Origin: JANQJA01 sp965267485
GTDB taxonomy: Bacteria; Pseudomonadota; Gammaproteobacteria; Pseudomonadales; Azotimanducaceae
Length of the DNA stretch: 64,000 bases
Direction: 5' to 3'
NCBI GenBank assembly: GCA_965267485.1
Contig: OZ254080.1
Span: forward strand, 1,240,001 to 1,304,000
The notes under the pieces are model-generated. The model did not search any database. It worked only from the letters and a program-made list of their open reading frames with translations, and was not told the origin of the DNA. How positions within the stretch are numbered: the first letter of the stretch is position 1; the number at the start of each line of letters is the position of its first letter. Below, piece after piece: positions 45,671-54,689 of the stretch. The translations under genes and the position numbers were made by a program.

Positions 45671-47489
45671 AGCTTTTGTTCTTGTCCTGTCTCAGGCGAG
45701 AAACCACCTGCTGCAGCGTATCCTCAAACTCGACGCCCTCGTCCTGAATCTCTCCCTGTCCCGCTACCAGCAGTCTGATCATCTCGTCGCTGGTGTACTC
45801 GCCGACCTTCGTGCCTGACTGGCTCACGAATATCAGCTTGTCTGTTGCGCTTATCTTAACCGCGAGTTTGCAGTCCACCAATTGGCCATCTTGCCCGGGC
45901 AGCTTCAGCCACGCGCCTACCGCGAGGTCGGCGACTTTGCCGGTGACTCGATCGACCAGTTCCGGATCAGCCTCAGCCAACGCCTGCTTCGCGTCTTCGA
46001 GCCGTTGCTCGCGCGCACGTTGTCTGGCCTGACGGGCCTCCTCCGCCTGCTGGCGCTCGAGTTCCGCCGCTTCCTTCAGCGCCTTCTCGCGCGCCGCCTC
46101 GCGTTCTTCCTGTTCCCTGTCCAGTTCCGCCTTGCGTTCTGCGATTCGCTGCTGCTGTTTCTCGTGTTCCTCAATGAGGCCTTCGTAGAACGTTTTGAAC
46201 GTGCCCGAGAAGATATTGCCGGTGCTGAGCGGCTTTGCGACGCCGCTCGAGAGCAGGTAGGCGAATTCCTCGAAGCTGCGCTGCATGACCTTCATGCCAT
46301 TGCGATTCGTAAAGAGCATGAGTTTTACGTCATCGAGCTTCAGCAACAGCTTGATGCGGGACTCGAATTCATCCGACCGATAGAGAAACCACTGGCCGGG
46401 TTCGAAATTCCGCAGTCTTCTGAGCAGCAATCTCGATACGGTGGGTCTCGCGCCCTCGTCAGCGCCCGTCTCAAGCAACTCGAAATCCTCGTAATCGAGT
46501 TCCTGGCCCGAAACGAGCATCACATGATCACGCTCGATATCCTCCAGTGCGCTCTCCGCGGCGCCGGTATCATGTTCGAGAGCAAGCAGCAGGTCGCGGA
46601 CCTCGCCGGGCAGATGTTCGACGATGCGATACAGTCGCTGGCGCTCTTTCTGGATCGTGTCCTCCTCGATTGCGAGGATCGGCTGGTACGTCCAGACAAT
46701 GGTTTCGGTCAGCGCCTTCATGCGTGACCAGTCCTCGCTTTCGAGTCCCTTTGTCAGCACGACGAGCTGGGCCGAGTCGAACCAGGGCCCCTTGAGAAAG
46801 TGAGCAATCGCGGGCGTCAGCTTCTTGCGCTCGATTGCCTTGTTGATCATGGCGGCGGCAAAGGCACGTGACTGCTGTGTTCGCAGGCGACCGGTTTCCG
46901 ACGCCGCGAGGCGTTCCTCGAGTTTGTTGATTCGCGCTTGATCCCGGTCGAAGAATGTCTGCAATTCGGCGTCGAGCGCGGCGACGTCGTCTGTGGTGTA
47001 AAGGTGGTCGATGCTGTCGGTAACCGTCTCCAGCACCTTGTCTCCGGCGCGCCCGAGGCCTTCCGTCCAGCCGACCGAAGCATCGGCGAGCTTGTCGAGC
47101 ACGGTCAGCGCCGAGGGCTGATCATTCAGAGCGCTCTGCGGTGCGCGGATGAGCTGTACGGCGAGGGCCGGGACAGCGCGTCGCAGTTCCGTGTCGATGT
47201 CGGGCTCGACGCTCATGATCGAGAAGATCATCTTGAGGCAGTCATCGATGGACGCAACGATGGCGCGGGCGCGGGCTGGCAACGTGGTGTCGGGGTGGCG
47301 CGATGAGATCGCCGCCGAAAGTGTGGTGCCCGTCGCCACGGCACCAGAAGGCAACTGTTCAATGAGGGCGATCGCCGCTTCATCGTCAATCGTTGCCTCG
47401 GGGTCGTCATCCTTGACGTAACGGCCAATCAGCGCGGTGCCGAGTTGCTCTGCCGTTGCTGGACTGCGCGCTTGCATATCGTCCGACAT
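45648..47489 (-). CDS. DUF1631 family protein with internal duplication and coiled coil
   Basis: 613 residues from ATG 47489, placed directly after AGGAGG; ATG 47477 and codons upstream to 47651 are alternatives. The N-terminal 330 residues are helical and match DUF1631 (for example FAAAMINKAIERKKLTPAIA and WFDSAQLVVLTKGLESEDWS). Around 445-520 is a basic and glutamine/glutamate-rich coiled coil (ELDREQEEREAAREKALKEA). On either side lies a copy of one beta-rich module: RIKLLLKLDDVKLMLFTNRN with GMKVMQRSFEEFAYLL, and KLAVKISATDKLIFVSQSGT with KVGEYTSDEMIRLL. DUF1631 proteins are often near PilZ genes; here it overlaps one. Cytoplasmic and probably regulatory. Confidence 0.85.
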   Translation of the reverse strand: MSDDMQARSPATAEQLGTALIGRYVKDDDPEATIDDEAAIALIEQLPSGAVATGTTLSAAISSRHPDTTLPARARAIVASIDDCLKMIFSIMSVEPDIDTELRRAVPALAVQLIRAPQSALNDQPSALTVLDKLADASVGWTEGLGRAGDKVLETVTDSIDHLYTTDDVAALDAELQTFFDRDQARINKLEERLAASETGRLRTQQSRAFAAAMINKAIERKKLTPAIAHFLKGPWFDSAQLVVLTKGLESEDWSRMKALTETIVWTYQPILAIEEDTIQKERQRLYRIVEHLPGEVRDLLLALEHDTGAAESALEDIERDHVMLVSGQELDYEDFELLETGADEGARPTVSRLLLRRLRNFEPGQWFLYRSDEFESRIKLLLKLDDVKLMLFTNRNGMKVMQRSFEEFAYLLSSGVAKPLSTGNIFSGTFKTFYEGLIEEHEKQQQRIAERKAELDREQEEREAAREKALKEAAELERQQAEEARQARQRAREQRLEDAKQALAEADPELVDRVTGKVADLAVGAWLKLPGQDGQLVDCKLAVKISATDKLIFVSQSGTKVGEYTSDEMIRLLVAGQGEIQDEGVEFEDTLQQVVSRLRQDKNKSYDDLTGE

Positions 47490-47584
47490 CCTCCTGTACC
47501 GGCTGATCATAGCGCGAACACTTTCCCGTGCCATAGCCCGTTCCGACGAGAGCCCTTGCCGACGAGGTCGCGGGCGCGTTGCGT

Positions 47585-47590
47585 TATAAT
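47585..47590 (+). promoter_or_regulatory. Possible -10 element of the alpha/beta hydrolase gene
   Basis: A perfect TATAAT hexamer stands about 50 bp upstream of the ATG at 47641 in the divergent region shared with DUF1631. A matching -35 at 16-18 bp is not obvious, so this is a weak call. Confidence 0.35.
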
Positions 47591-47640
47591 TGCGTTCGCT
47601 CCCTGCGAGCAGCCCAGCAATTTCCGGATCAAATACCCGA

Positions 47641-48507
47641 ATGACGAACAAAGCGACACCGACTTCACACTCCTACTTCTCCCAGCGGCTGCGCCTGCAT
47701 TACCTCGATTGGGGTAATGAGGATGCGCCGCCGCTCGCGCTGGTGCACGGAAATCGCGACCACTGCCACAACTGGGACTGGGTGGCTCAGGATCTGCGTG
47801 ACGAGTATCACATCGTGGCGCCGGACTTTCGTGGCCACGGGGACTCCCAGTGGGTCATCGGCAGCGCCTACAGCCATTCAGAGTATGTCTACGATCTCGC
47901 ACAGCTTATCCACCAGCAGGAGCTCGCGCCGCTCAACATCATCGCGCACTCGCTGGGTGGCGGTGTCACGTTGCGCTACGCGGGGATATACCCGGAGCAC
48001 ATCAACAAGCTGGTCATTATCGAAGGTTGGGGTGGGCCGCCCTCGATGTACAACACGCAGCCGACCCATGAGCGGATGCGCCAGTGGATCGAGCAGACGC
48101 GCAAGACCGCGGGACGGTTACCCAAGCGCTATGACTCGCTGGAAGATGCGTACGAGCGCATGCAGGAGGCGAACAAGCACCTCTCCTCGGAACAGGCGCG
48201 GCACCTGACGATTCACGGCGCGAACCAGAATGAGGACGGGACGTACTCCTGGAAGTTCGATAACTACACGCACGTGATGTCGGCGTTCGACATGAGTCGT
48301 GAGCAGCAGCTCGAGCTGTATCAGCGGATCGAGGCGCCGGTGTTGCTCGTCAGCGGCAGCGAGAGCTGGATGGGCTCTCGCGTAGATGACCCGTCGAAGA
48401 TGTTCAGGAACGCTCGCCACGTGGTGTTCGAGAATGCGGGCCACTGGGTCCATCACGACAAGCTGGAAGAGTTTCTCTCCCTCGTTCGCGAATTCTTCGC
48501 GGAATAG
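47641..48507 (+). CDS. Alpha/beta hydrolase
   Basis: 288 residues from ATG 47641; the frame opens at 47590 but without a plausible start. The fold is standard: LHYLDWGNEDAPPLALVHGN, DFRGHGDSQWV, and the nucleophile elbow AHSLGGGVTLRYAG. The histidine is probably in NAGHWVHHDKLEEFL at the end, and the acid in GSESWMGSRVDD or just before. Sequence resembles haloalkane dehalogenase/epoxide hydrolase-like or ester hydrolases, but the substrate is not known. It is transcribed alone, divergent from the DUF1631/PilZ pair. Confidence 0.92.
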   Translation: MTNKATPTSHSYFSQRLRLHYLDWGNEDAPPLALVHGNRDHCHNWDWVAQDLRDEYHIVAPDFRGHGDSQWVIGSAYSHSEYVYDLAQLIHQQELAPLNIIAHSLGGGVTLRYAGIYPEHINKLVIIEGWGGPPSMYNTQPTHERMRQWIEQTRKTAGRLPKRYDSLEDAYERMQEANKHLSSEQARHLTIHGANQNEDGTYSWKFDNYTHVMSAFDMSREQQLELYQRIEAPVLLVSGSESWMGSRVDDPSKMFRNARHVVFENAGHWVHHDKLEEFLSLVREFFAE

Positions 48508-48522
48508 TCGGTTCTGCCTTGT

Positions 48523-48544
48523 CCGGGTCGGCTCACCGACCCGG
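48523..48544 (+). terminator. Possible terminator hairpin without T run
   Basis: CCGGGTCGG and CCGACCCGG form a perfect nine-base stem around CTCA, 15 bp after the stop of the alpha/beta hydrolase. No T run follows, so it may be a transcript-stabilising hairpin or a weak terminator. Confidence 0.4.
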
Positions 48545-48744
48545 TGCGCCTTCCTCTGCCTGCAAGCCCATTGGCTTGTGCTTCTTCGAAATCCTTGAGT
48601 CTCAATTTGGGCCCTTCTTTCCCTTTTTGGTTGCCGATTTCTTCTATAGGGAATATCCGTCGATATCAAAAAAATTGACATCTTGAGGATGTGGACTCAG
48701 AGTCGGCATGTGACTGATGCCCTGTTGCCTGATGGAGGTCTGCG

Positions 48745-51291
48745 ATGCGCTTGTTCCCGATTGTCCTTATTGCCTGGTTCGCCTGCGCGTCCTGCGTTGC
48801 GAGCCCGCTCCTTGATCGGGCCCTGACGGCGCCATCTGCGGCTGAGCGTTATATGCCACCCGCGCTGCGAACGGCGGTCGACGAGATGCGAGCGTCGGTG
48901 GCAACACAGCCGAGCGATTCGCCGGCGCTGCTGCGCGAACGTGCCGCACTGGTCTGGCAATGGGCCAATGCGTACGCGCTTTCGGGCCGGCCGATTCATC
49001 CCGACTTTCCGTGGTTGATCGCGAGAATCACTCAGCGTGATCCCCGACCGAGGGATGTGGCCGATTTCGGGCCAGCGCTCGACTGGTTCATTCGCGAGTT
49101 TTCGTTTCGTGATGCGTATCCCGACGCGATCTCAGCGCTGCAGACGGACAATCCGGGACCTTTCGACGTGGACAGCCACGTACCTGTTCGCCAGCAGTAC
49201 CGGGTCGGTGCGCAGATCGGCCAGGGTGGCGGCTTCGCCGTCGCAACCCGCAGTTATGAGGGGGCGCTCTCCATTCAGGCCGACGATCCTGCGGGTGACG
49301 GTTATGTGTCCGTCACATCGTCGAATCCGGATGTCGTCTTTGAACGTTCCTCTGTCACCATGCCGGGCATGTTCTCGGGGAGCCTCGGCGGTGTCGCCGA
49401 GCGCCCATACTTTCGCGTCGTGTCGGGCACGCTTGAGCCAGGTGACGTCGTCACGATCGTCGCGGGTGACACGCAGGGCGGCGGCGCAGGTCTGAAGTTG
49501 CCCTCTCAGTCGAGTTCTGCACTTCGCGTTCGCGTCTTTGTTTCGCTGACGAACGAGTCCGAGTTGTTCGCGCTGGATGAGTTGCCGTTCTTCTCATCAG
49601 GCCTGGCGGCAACCGCACTGCGTGGCTTCGGGCCTTCGATTGCCGGAGTCAATGAACCCGTGCGGATGTCGCTGCGCTTTGAGGACCGTTTTCGCAATCG
49701 CGCGAGCAGTGGCTTTTCGCCGGTTGTTGTCTACGATGGCCCGCGAGTCGTTGCGCGGCTCGATGATTTGCGCAGCTGGCATGAATTCGAGGTGAAATTT
49801 GACAAAGCAGGGCCGCACTACCTGACCGCGCGGACGGTCGACGGCGAGCTTGAGGGCGAATTCAATCCAGTGCTCGTGGAGGCGAATCCACGCCAACGAA
49901 TCTACTGGGGTGAAACGCACGGCCATACGGGTTTCGCTGAAGGTGCCGGCACCGTCGACAATTTCTTCCGGTTTGCCCGGGAGGACGCGCGGCTCGACTT
50001 CATGACCTTGTCGGAACATGACCTGTGGATGGACGATCGCGAGTTTGAAGTCCTGCGCCGCGCCGTGATTCAAGCCTATGAGCCGGGGAATTTCCTGACC
50101 TATCTGGGCTATGAGTTCACGGTGCCGCCCGCGCTTGGAGGCCATCACAACATCCTGTTCCGGACGCCGGAAGAGCGCCGTCGCGTCGAACGGCAGCGGG
50201 CGCCGGAGCAGTCGCTGATGCTGAAGACGCTGCGTGCCGAAAACGCGATTGAGGACGTGCTCGTGATTCCACACGCCCACAATCCCGGGCGCTGGTGGAG
50301 TACTGATGGTGATCTCGAGCGACAGGTCGAGATTGTGTCGAACCATGGCACCTTCGAGTGGCTTGGACGTGCCTTTCTCGCAGGCGGCACTCACGTCGGC
50401 TTCGTCGGCGGGTCGGACGATCACATCGGCCATCCCGGCATCCGGCCGCTCAGCAGCGAGCGATCCGGCAGCGACAACTTCGGTGGGCTTGCCGCGGCCG
50501 TCAGCAATTCGCTCGATCGCGATGCGGTGTTCGATGCGCTGCGCGCGCGTCACTCGTACGCGACGAACGGCCAGAGGATTATCCTGCAGCTCAACGCCAA
50601 CGGTGAGCCGATGGGATCTGTGATTTCGCCCGGGAAACTCGACGTCGAGGGCAGGGTGGTTGGCACCGGTCCGATCTGGCGAATCGACCTGGTGCGAAAC
50701 GGTGACACGGTCGCGAGCCGGGAGTATTTCGATGCCTCTTCGACCCCCACCGGCCGGCTGGACCTGCGGCTGGATTCAGAAACCGATCCGAAGGAGCGGC
50801 GCAGCCGATCCCGCGGCTGGCGGCGCTGGCAGGGTTACATCGAGGTCGAGGGTGCGAGGCTGAACGGCTTGTCGGCGCCGAACACCGAGAACGTGTACAC
50901 CGAATTCGCCCGCCGTTCCGCGGAAGCGGATAATCGCGTGGAGTTTTTCATCCGTACCCGCGGCGCGCCGAAGAACCTCGAACTCGATCTGGCAGACATT
51001 GGCGCAGATGCCGTCGTCCGGCTGATGGCAGATTCCGGCAAGGACGGCCGCATCGAGCGCGTGATTCCGATCAGCAACCTGCCGGCGGATGGACTCTCGA
51101 TCGACGCGCCCTCTGGTAAACATATGGACTCGCTGGCCCTGCGCTGGGTGTCACCTTCGCCGGAGCGTGACCGTCAATTCTCGTTCGATGTCGATAATGC
51201 GTCGCCGGAGGACACCTTCTACGTGCGCGTGCTGCAGCGAAACGGCGGCATGGCCTGGTCAAGCCCCGTCAAGGTCGCCCCCGCCCGCTAG
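48745..51291 (+). CDS. DUF3604 domain-containing secreted protein
   Basis: 848 residues from ATG 48745 with a GGAGG site. A signal peptide is visible (MRLFPIVLIAWFACASCVAS). The central part is the DUF3604 metal-binding core: IYWGETHGHTGFAEGAGT near residue 388, LDFMTLSEHDLWMDD, VIPHAHNPGRWWS, and HVGFVGGSDDHIG. The histidine/aspartate pattern is like that of PHP-type phosphoesterases, but no reaction is established for the family. The N-terminal and C-terminal parts are beta-rich with Ig-like character. The 24-bp repeat array begins just after its stop and separates it from the convergent 5'-nucleotidase gene. Confidence 0.88.
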   Translation: MRLFPIVLIAWFACASCVASPLLDRALTAPSAAERYMPPALRTAVDEMRASVATQPSDSPALLRERAALVWQWANAYALSGRPIHPDFPWLIARITQRDPRPRDVADFGPALDWFIREFSFRDAYPDAISALQTDNPGPFDVDSHVPVRQQYRVGAQIGQGGGFAVATRSYEGALSIQADDPAGDGYVSVTSSNPDVVFERSSVTMPGMFSGSLGGVAERPYFRVVSGTLEPGDVVTIVAGDTQGGGAGLKLPSQSSSALRVRVFVSLTNESELFALDELPFFSSGLAATALRGFGPSIAGVNEPVRMSLRFEDRFRNRASSGFSPVVVYDGPRVVARLDDLRSWHEFEVKFDKAGPHYLTARTVDGELEGEFNPVLVEANPRQRIYWGETHGHTGFAEGAGTVDNFFRFAREDARLDFMTLSEHDLWMDDREFEVLRRAVIQAYEPGNFLTYLGYEFTVPPALGGHHNILFRTPEERRRVERQRAPEQSLMLKTLRAENAIEDVLVIPHAHNPGRWWSTDGDLERQVEIVSNHGTFEWLGRAFLAGGTHVGFVGGSDDHIGHPGIRPLSSERSGSDNFGGLAAAVSNSLDRDAVFDALRARHSYATNGQRIILQLNANGEPMGSVISPGKLDVEGRVVGTGPIWRIDLVRNGDTVASREYFDASSTPTGRLDLRLDSETDPKERRSRSRGWRRWQGYIEVEGARLNGLSAPNTENVYTEFARRSAEADNRVEFFIRTRGAPKNLELDLADIGADAVVRLMADSGKDGRIERVIPISNLPADGLSIDAPSGKHMDSLALRWVSPSPERDRQFSFDVDNASPEDTFYVRVLQRNGGMAWSSPVKVAPAR

Positions 51292-51303
51292 CCAGCCACA
51301 ACC

Positions 51304-51460
51304 CCGGGGTCCACAACCCCGGGGTCAGACCCTAGCCTGGCACCGGGGTCTGACCCTGAGGTGGCACTGGGGTCTGACCCTGGGGTGGCACTGGGGTCTG
51401 ACCCTGGGGTGGCACTGGGGTCGGACCCCGCTCTGGCACTGGGGTCTGACCCCGGGTCAG
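51304..51460. repeat. BIME-like array of 24-bp units with inverted partner (locus 2)
   Basis: Four 24-bp units run end to end at 51339-51362, 51363-51386, 51387-51410 and 51411-51434, and a fifth begins at 51435 and goes on to the stop codon of the 5'-nucleotidase. On the left, GGGTCAGACCCTAG at 51322-51335 is an inverted copy of the core, separated from the first direct unit by CCTGGCA exactly as in locus 1. Units differ by single substitutions (for example TCGGACC in the fourth). CCCCGGGGT repeats also occur at 51302-51325. The array lies between two convergent genes, as at locus 1. Confidence 0.9.
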
Positions 51461-52773
51461 AGGCCGTGGGTGCGGATGTGGTTGATGAGGACGTCGCGGA
51501 CGAGGACGCCCTTGTCCGACGTCTGGACGGCTCCTCCGAAGCGGCGCTTGGCCTGTGCGGCGACGAAACTGTTGGTGCCTACCGTGTAGGTCTCGTTATC
51601 GTCGATTGAGGGTGTGCGGTGATGGGTCTCGCGATCCATCTCGAGGATCTGTTTCAGCGTGGCGCCATCGGTCGTGATCGTCGCGAGTGAGTTGCCGAAC
51701 GGTTCGATGTTCCAGATGTGGCGCGCGGTGATCGGACCCTTGCGGATGGTGTCGCGAACGCCGCCCATATTGTAGAAACCGAACGGCGTGTTGGTCGCCG
51801 CGGCCAGAATCTCCTCGAGTCTGGGGCGCAGTTCCGCCTTGCTCCAGGCGTGGTCAGAAACGGCGATCTGCACATCAACGATCTCCGATACCTTTGCTTC
51901 CCATTCGGCCACCTTTGCCTTCACGGCGGGGTCGCCCGGCGGCAGGTCTGCAGCGGCAATCAGACCGCCATTCATGTCAGAAATCCGGTCTTCGCCCACA
52001 TCAACCAGCATCTCGAGAAAGCCCACATGTGTGCCGTAGTAGTTGGCCTGAACAACGTAGGTGTCGCCGATGCGGACCGGCGTCTCGACCTTGGTATGGG
52101 AATGGCCGCCGACAATCAGGTCGATGCCGGGCACCGTTCTCGCGAGTTCCTTTTCTTCCTCATGGCCGAGATGGCTCACCGCAATCAACAGGTCGACGTG
52201 CGGCCGCATTGCGCGAACAACCGCTGCGACCGAGTACATCGGTGGCGCAAAACTGAGGTTTTCGTTGCCGTCGGGCGTGATCATGTTCGGGGTGTAGTCG
52301 GTGATGAGGCCCACGATCGCAACGCGGATACCATCCAGTTCCTTGATCAGGGCAGGGGCATCGCCTATGAGATCGCCATGGGGCGCGAATGCGTTGGACG
52401 ACAGGAGCGGATAGTTGGCAACCTCACGGAATTTGTCGATCTGCGCGTAGCCGTGGTCGAACTCATGGTTGCCAACTGCGCCAGCGTCGTAGCCCACCAT
52501 GTTCAGCACCTCGAAGATCGGCACGCCATCGAACATCGTCGATACGGGCGTGCCGGAGATGGCATCACCGGCGTCGAGCACCAGCACCCGGTCGTTGGCC
52601 GCGCGGGTCTGCTTCACGAGCGCCGCGATTCGCGCAGCACCGGCATACTCTCCCTCTTCCTTGATGTGGCCGTGGAAGTCATTGGTGTGAATGACGATGA
52701 GCCGCTTCTCCTCCGCGAGTGCGCCGAGCGGGAGCACCAGCAGCAGGGTGAGCAGGAATCGGAACTGAAGCAT
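51457..52773 (-). CDS. 5'-nucleotidase / bifunctional UDP-sugar hydrolase family protein, secreted
   Basis: 438 residues. Signal peptide FLLTLLLVLPLGALAEE. The N-terminal metallophosphoesterase half has IVIHTNDFHGHIKEE, VLDAGDAISG, AVGNHEFDHGYAQ, AVSHLGHEEE and VGGHSHTKVE. The C-terminal half is the 5'-nucleotidase substrate domain, with NMGGVRDTIRKGPITARHIW and EPFGNSLATITTDGATLKQI. It should act in the periplasm on nucleotides or related phosphoesters. The TGA stop is the complement of 51457-51459, inside the last copy of the repeat, so the array reaches the coding end. ATG 52773 has GAGGT upstream. Confidence 0.93.
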   Translation of the reverse strand: MLQFRFLLTLLLVLPLGALAEEKRLIVIHTNDFHGHIKEEGEYAGAARIAALVKQTRAANDRVLVLDAGDAISGTPVSTMFDGVPIFEVLNMVGYDAGAVGNHEFDHGYAQIDKFREVANYPLLSSNAFAPHGDLIGDAPALIKELDGIRVAIVGLITDYTPNMITPDGNENLSFAPPMYSVAAVVRAMRPHVDLLIAVSHLGHEEEKELARTVPGIDLIVGGHSHTKVETPVRIGDTYVVQANYYGTHVGFLEMLVDVGEDRISDMNGGLIAAADLPPGDPAVKAKVAEWEAKVSEIVDVQIAVSDHAWSKAELRPRLEEILAAATNTPFGFYNMGGVRDTIRKGPITARHIWNIEPFGNSLATITTDGATLKQILEMDRETHHRTPSIDDNETYTVGTNSFVAAQAKRRFGGAVQTSDKGVLVRDVLINHIRTHGL

Positions 52774-52864
52774 GGTTACCTCGGGTCTTGGCGGTGTTGC
52801 CGATGGAGAGCGTTTATACCTTCTTGGTGCCCGGTTTTGTACCGCAGGTTTCGCTGCACGATTG

Positions 52865-53959
52865 TCAGGCGGGGACGGTCAGCTTCGGGTTGAACCACTC
52901 AATCAGCGCCGGATGTTCGCTTCGGGCGTAGGTATGAGACAGCCCCTCGATCTCACGGTAGACGAGGTTCGCGCCCGCTGCCTCGAGTTCGTATTTCGCC
53001 ATCTGCGCGGTTTCGACCGGGAACATCCAGTCCATCGTGCCGTGCACGAGGTAGACGGGTTTGCCGTCGGCATGGTTAAGGCTGCCGTCCATCGCAAGCT
53101 GTGGATGCAGCACGCCCGAGAAAGGCGCGACATGGGTAAAGGGAGAATCCGGTTTGAGTGCGGCGATGAGCGAGTAGGTCGCGCCGTCGGACATGCCGCC
53201 GATCATGATGTGCGCCGGGTCGATAGGCCACATCGACTTGACCTGCTCGATCATCGAGAGGAGTGCGGGCAGGTCGTGCTCCTCTCCCATCAGGGACCAC
53301 GTGTCCTGCTGTGACGTCGGCGCCATGACGACGAAACCGCGTGTCCGTGCTTCCCGCACCCAGGACCAGAGGAAATCCGCGCCGTGACCGGTACCACCGT
53401 GGAGCGCGACGATAAGCGACGCGGGCGCCTCGGGGTCGAGGTGCTCCGGGATAAACAGGCTGAATCCGCCGCGGCTGTCCCGTTCGTTCTGCGCAGACAT
53501 GAGACCCACGCCCTCGCGACTGCTGGCTGCCTGCATCTGCTGGATGAGTTCTCGATTCTCTCGCGCCGCGGGTTCGAGGAAGTACTGGCTCACCGGTGTC
53601 ATGACCGGCGCCAGCGAGTAGATGATCTCCTGGGCCCGGCAGTGCGCGCGCATCGCCTTCATCACCTCGCCAAAGCCCTCCGCATGCCGTGAAATACCGT
53701 CGCAGGCGCGCAGCGCGTATTCCGCGGCACCGTCTATGATCTCGCGCAGCGGATTCAGATCGGCCGGAAACTCGAGCTGCCGAAACGCAGCGACCTCAGC
53801 GGCGAGTTCCTGATGAAAGGGCGCGAGCATGCCGGCAAGCTCTTCAAACCGCGTCGGATGTGAGTTGCGCTGGACCTGCTCGAACGCTTCCATCGTGGTC
53901 AGGAGCCGGGGCACCGTGGTCGTGATGGCGGCGACGAGTTGATCGTGGTCGGAGGTCAT
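52865..53959 (-). CDS. Esterase-like alpha/beta hydrolase with N-terminal helical extension
   Basis: 364 residues. Residues 1-150 are helical with no recognised domain. From about 165 an alpha/beta hydrolase of the phospholipase/carboxylesterase or polyhydroxybutyrate-depolymerase type follows: LIVALHGGTGHGADFLWSW (oxyanion hole region), HIMIGGMSDGATYSLIAALK with the nucleophilic serine, VYLVHGTMDWMFPVETAQM with the acid, and GLSHTYARSEHPALIEWF with the histidine. Cytoplasmic, as no signal is visible. It lies between the 5'-nucleotidase and a divergent pseudouridine synthase. Substrate unknown. Confidence 0.86.
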   Translation of the reverse strand: MTSDHDQLVAAITTTVPRLLTTMEAFEQVQRNSHPTRFEELAGMLAPFHQELAAEVAAFRQLEFPADLNPLREIIDGAAEYALRACDGISRHAEGFGEVMKAMRAHCRAQEIIYSLAPVMTPVSQYFLEPAARENRELIQQMQAASSREGVGLMSAQNERDSRGGFSLFIPEHLDPEAPASLIVALHGGTGHGADFLWSWVREARTRGFVVMAPTSQQDTWSLMGEEHDLPALLSMIEQVKSMWPIDPAHIMIGGMSDGATYSLIAALKPDSPFTHVAPFSGVLHPQLAMDGSLNHADGKPVYLVHGTMDWMFPVETAQMAKYELEAAGANLVYREIEGLSHTYARSEHPALIEWFNPKLTVPA

Positions 53960-53985
53960 GGAGCAGGTTCTTCGGTTGGAGTATC

Positions 53986-54675
53986 GTGAGCCTACACGTA
54001 ATGAACCATCGAAGCATCGTGACCGAATTCACCACCCACATCCCGCCGCCGTGCCATGAGCAGGTCGAGATACTGCACGCGGATGACGACATTCTGGTGG
54101 TGGTGAAACCGTCGGGATTGCTGTCCGTACCCGGGCGCTATCTGAAGGATTGTGTGCAGCATCGGGTCGTCTTCGATTACGCCGATGCGATGATTGTGCA
54201 TCGGCTCGATCTCGATACTTCCGGTGTCATGGTGCTGACCCGCTCGAAGCGCGCCGCGCAGTCACTCAGTCGCCAGTTCCGGGAGCGAACCGTCACGAAG
54301 GAATACGTTGCCGTTGTCTGGGGGGAGATCGAGCCCGATGCGGGACGACTGGACTTTCCGCTGGCGCCTGATCCCGTTGCGCGCCCCCGTCACGTCGTCA
54401 GTGCTGCGGGCAGGGAAGCCATCACTGATTTCGTCGTCGAGGCGCGGAATAAAAGCAACACGCGCGTCAGGCTCATGCCGAAGACTGGTCGCAGCCACCA
54501 GCTGAGGGTGCATCTCTCTTATATTGGGCACCCGATCCTCGGATGTGATCTCTACGCCCATGAACCGGCGCTCCGGGCGGCGCCGCGCCTGATGCTGCAT
54601 GCCGAAGTGCTGGGTTTCGAGCATCCTGTGAATCGTGAGCGAGTAAGCTTCCGTTCGCCTGCACCTTTCGGATGA
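53986..54675 (+). CDS. RluA family pseudouridine synthase
   Basis: 229 residues from GTG 53986, which has GGAG four bases upstream; ATG 54001 is an alternative without such a site. The RluA signature with catalytic aspartate is MIVHRLDLDTSGVMVLTR, near residue 70. Other segments are DDDILVVVKPSGLLSVPGR and TGRSHQLRVHLSYIGHPILG. The short form without S4 domain resembles RluA/TruC-like enzymes that modify rRNA or tRNA uridines. The exact target cannot be told. Its stop overlaps a possible start of the next gene (ATGA at 54672-54675), so the two are co-transcribed. Confidence 0.93.
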   Translation: MSLHVMNHRSIVTEFTTHIPPPCHEQVEILHADDDILVVVKPSGLLSVPGRYLKDCVQHRVVFDYADAMIVHRLDLDTSGVMVLTRSKRAAQSLSRQFRERTVTKEYVAVVWGEIEPDAGRLDFPLAPDPVARPRHVVSAAGREAITDFVVEARNKSNTRVRLMPKTGRSHQLRVHLSYIGHPILGCDLYAHEPALRAAPRLMLHAEVLGFEHPVNRERVSFRSPAPFG

Positions 54676-54689
54676 GAACCGGAGCGGCG

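Noticed and set aside
48675..48680. TTGACA as the -35 of the DUF3604 gene
   Set aside because: The sequence 16-18 bp further on has no acceptable -10 hexamer.
51361..51609. An open frame reading the repeat array as ALGSDPGV-type peptide repeats
   Set aside because: The periodic peptide results only from the 24-bp unit being a multiple of three; no ribosome site and it runs into antisense of the nucleotidase.
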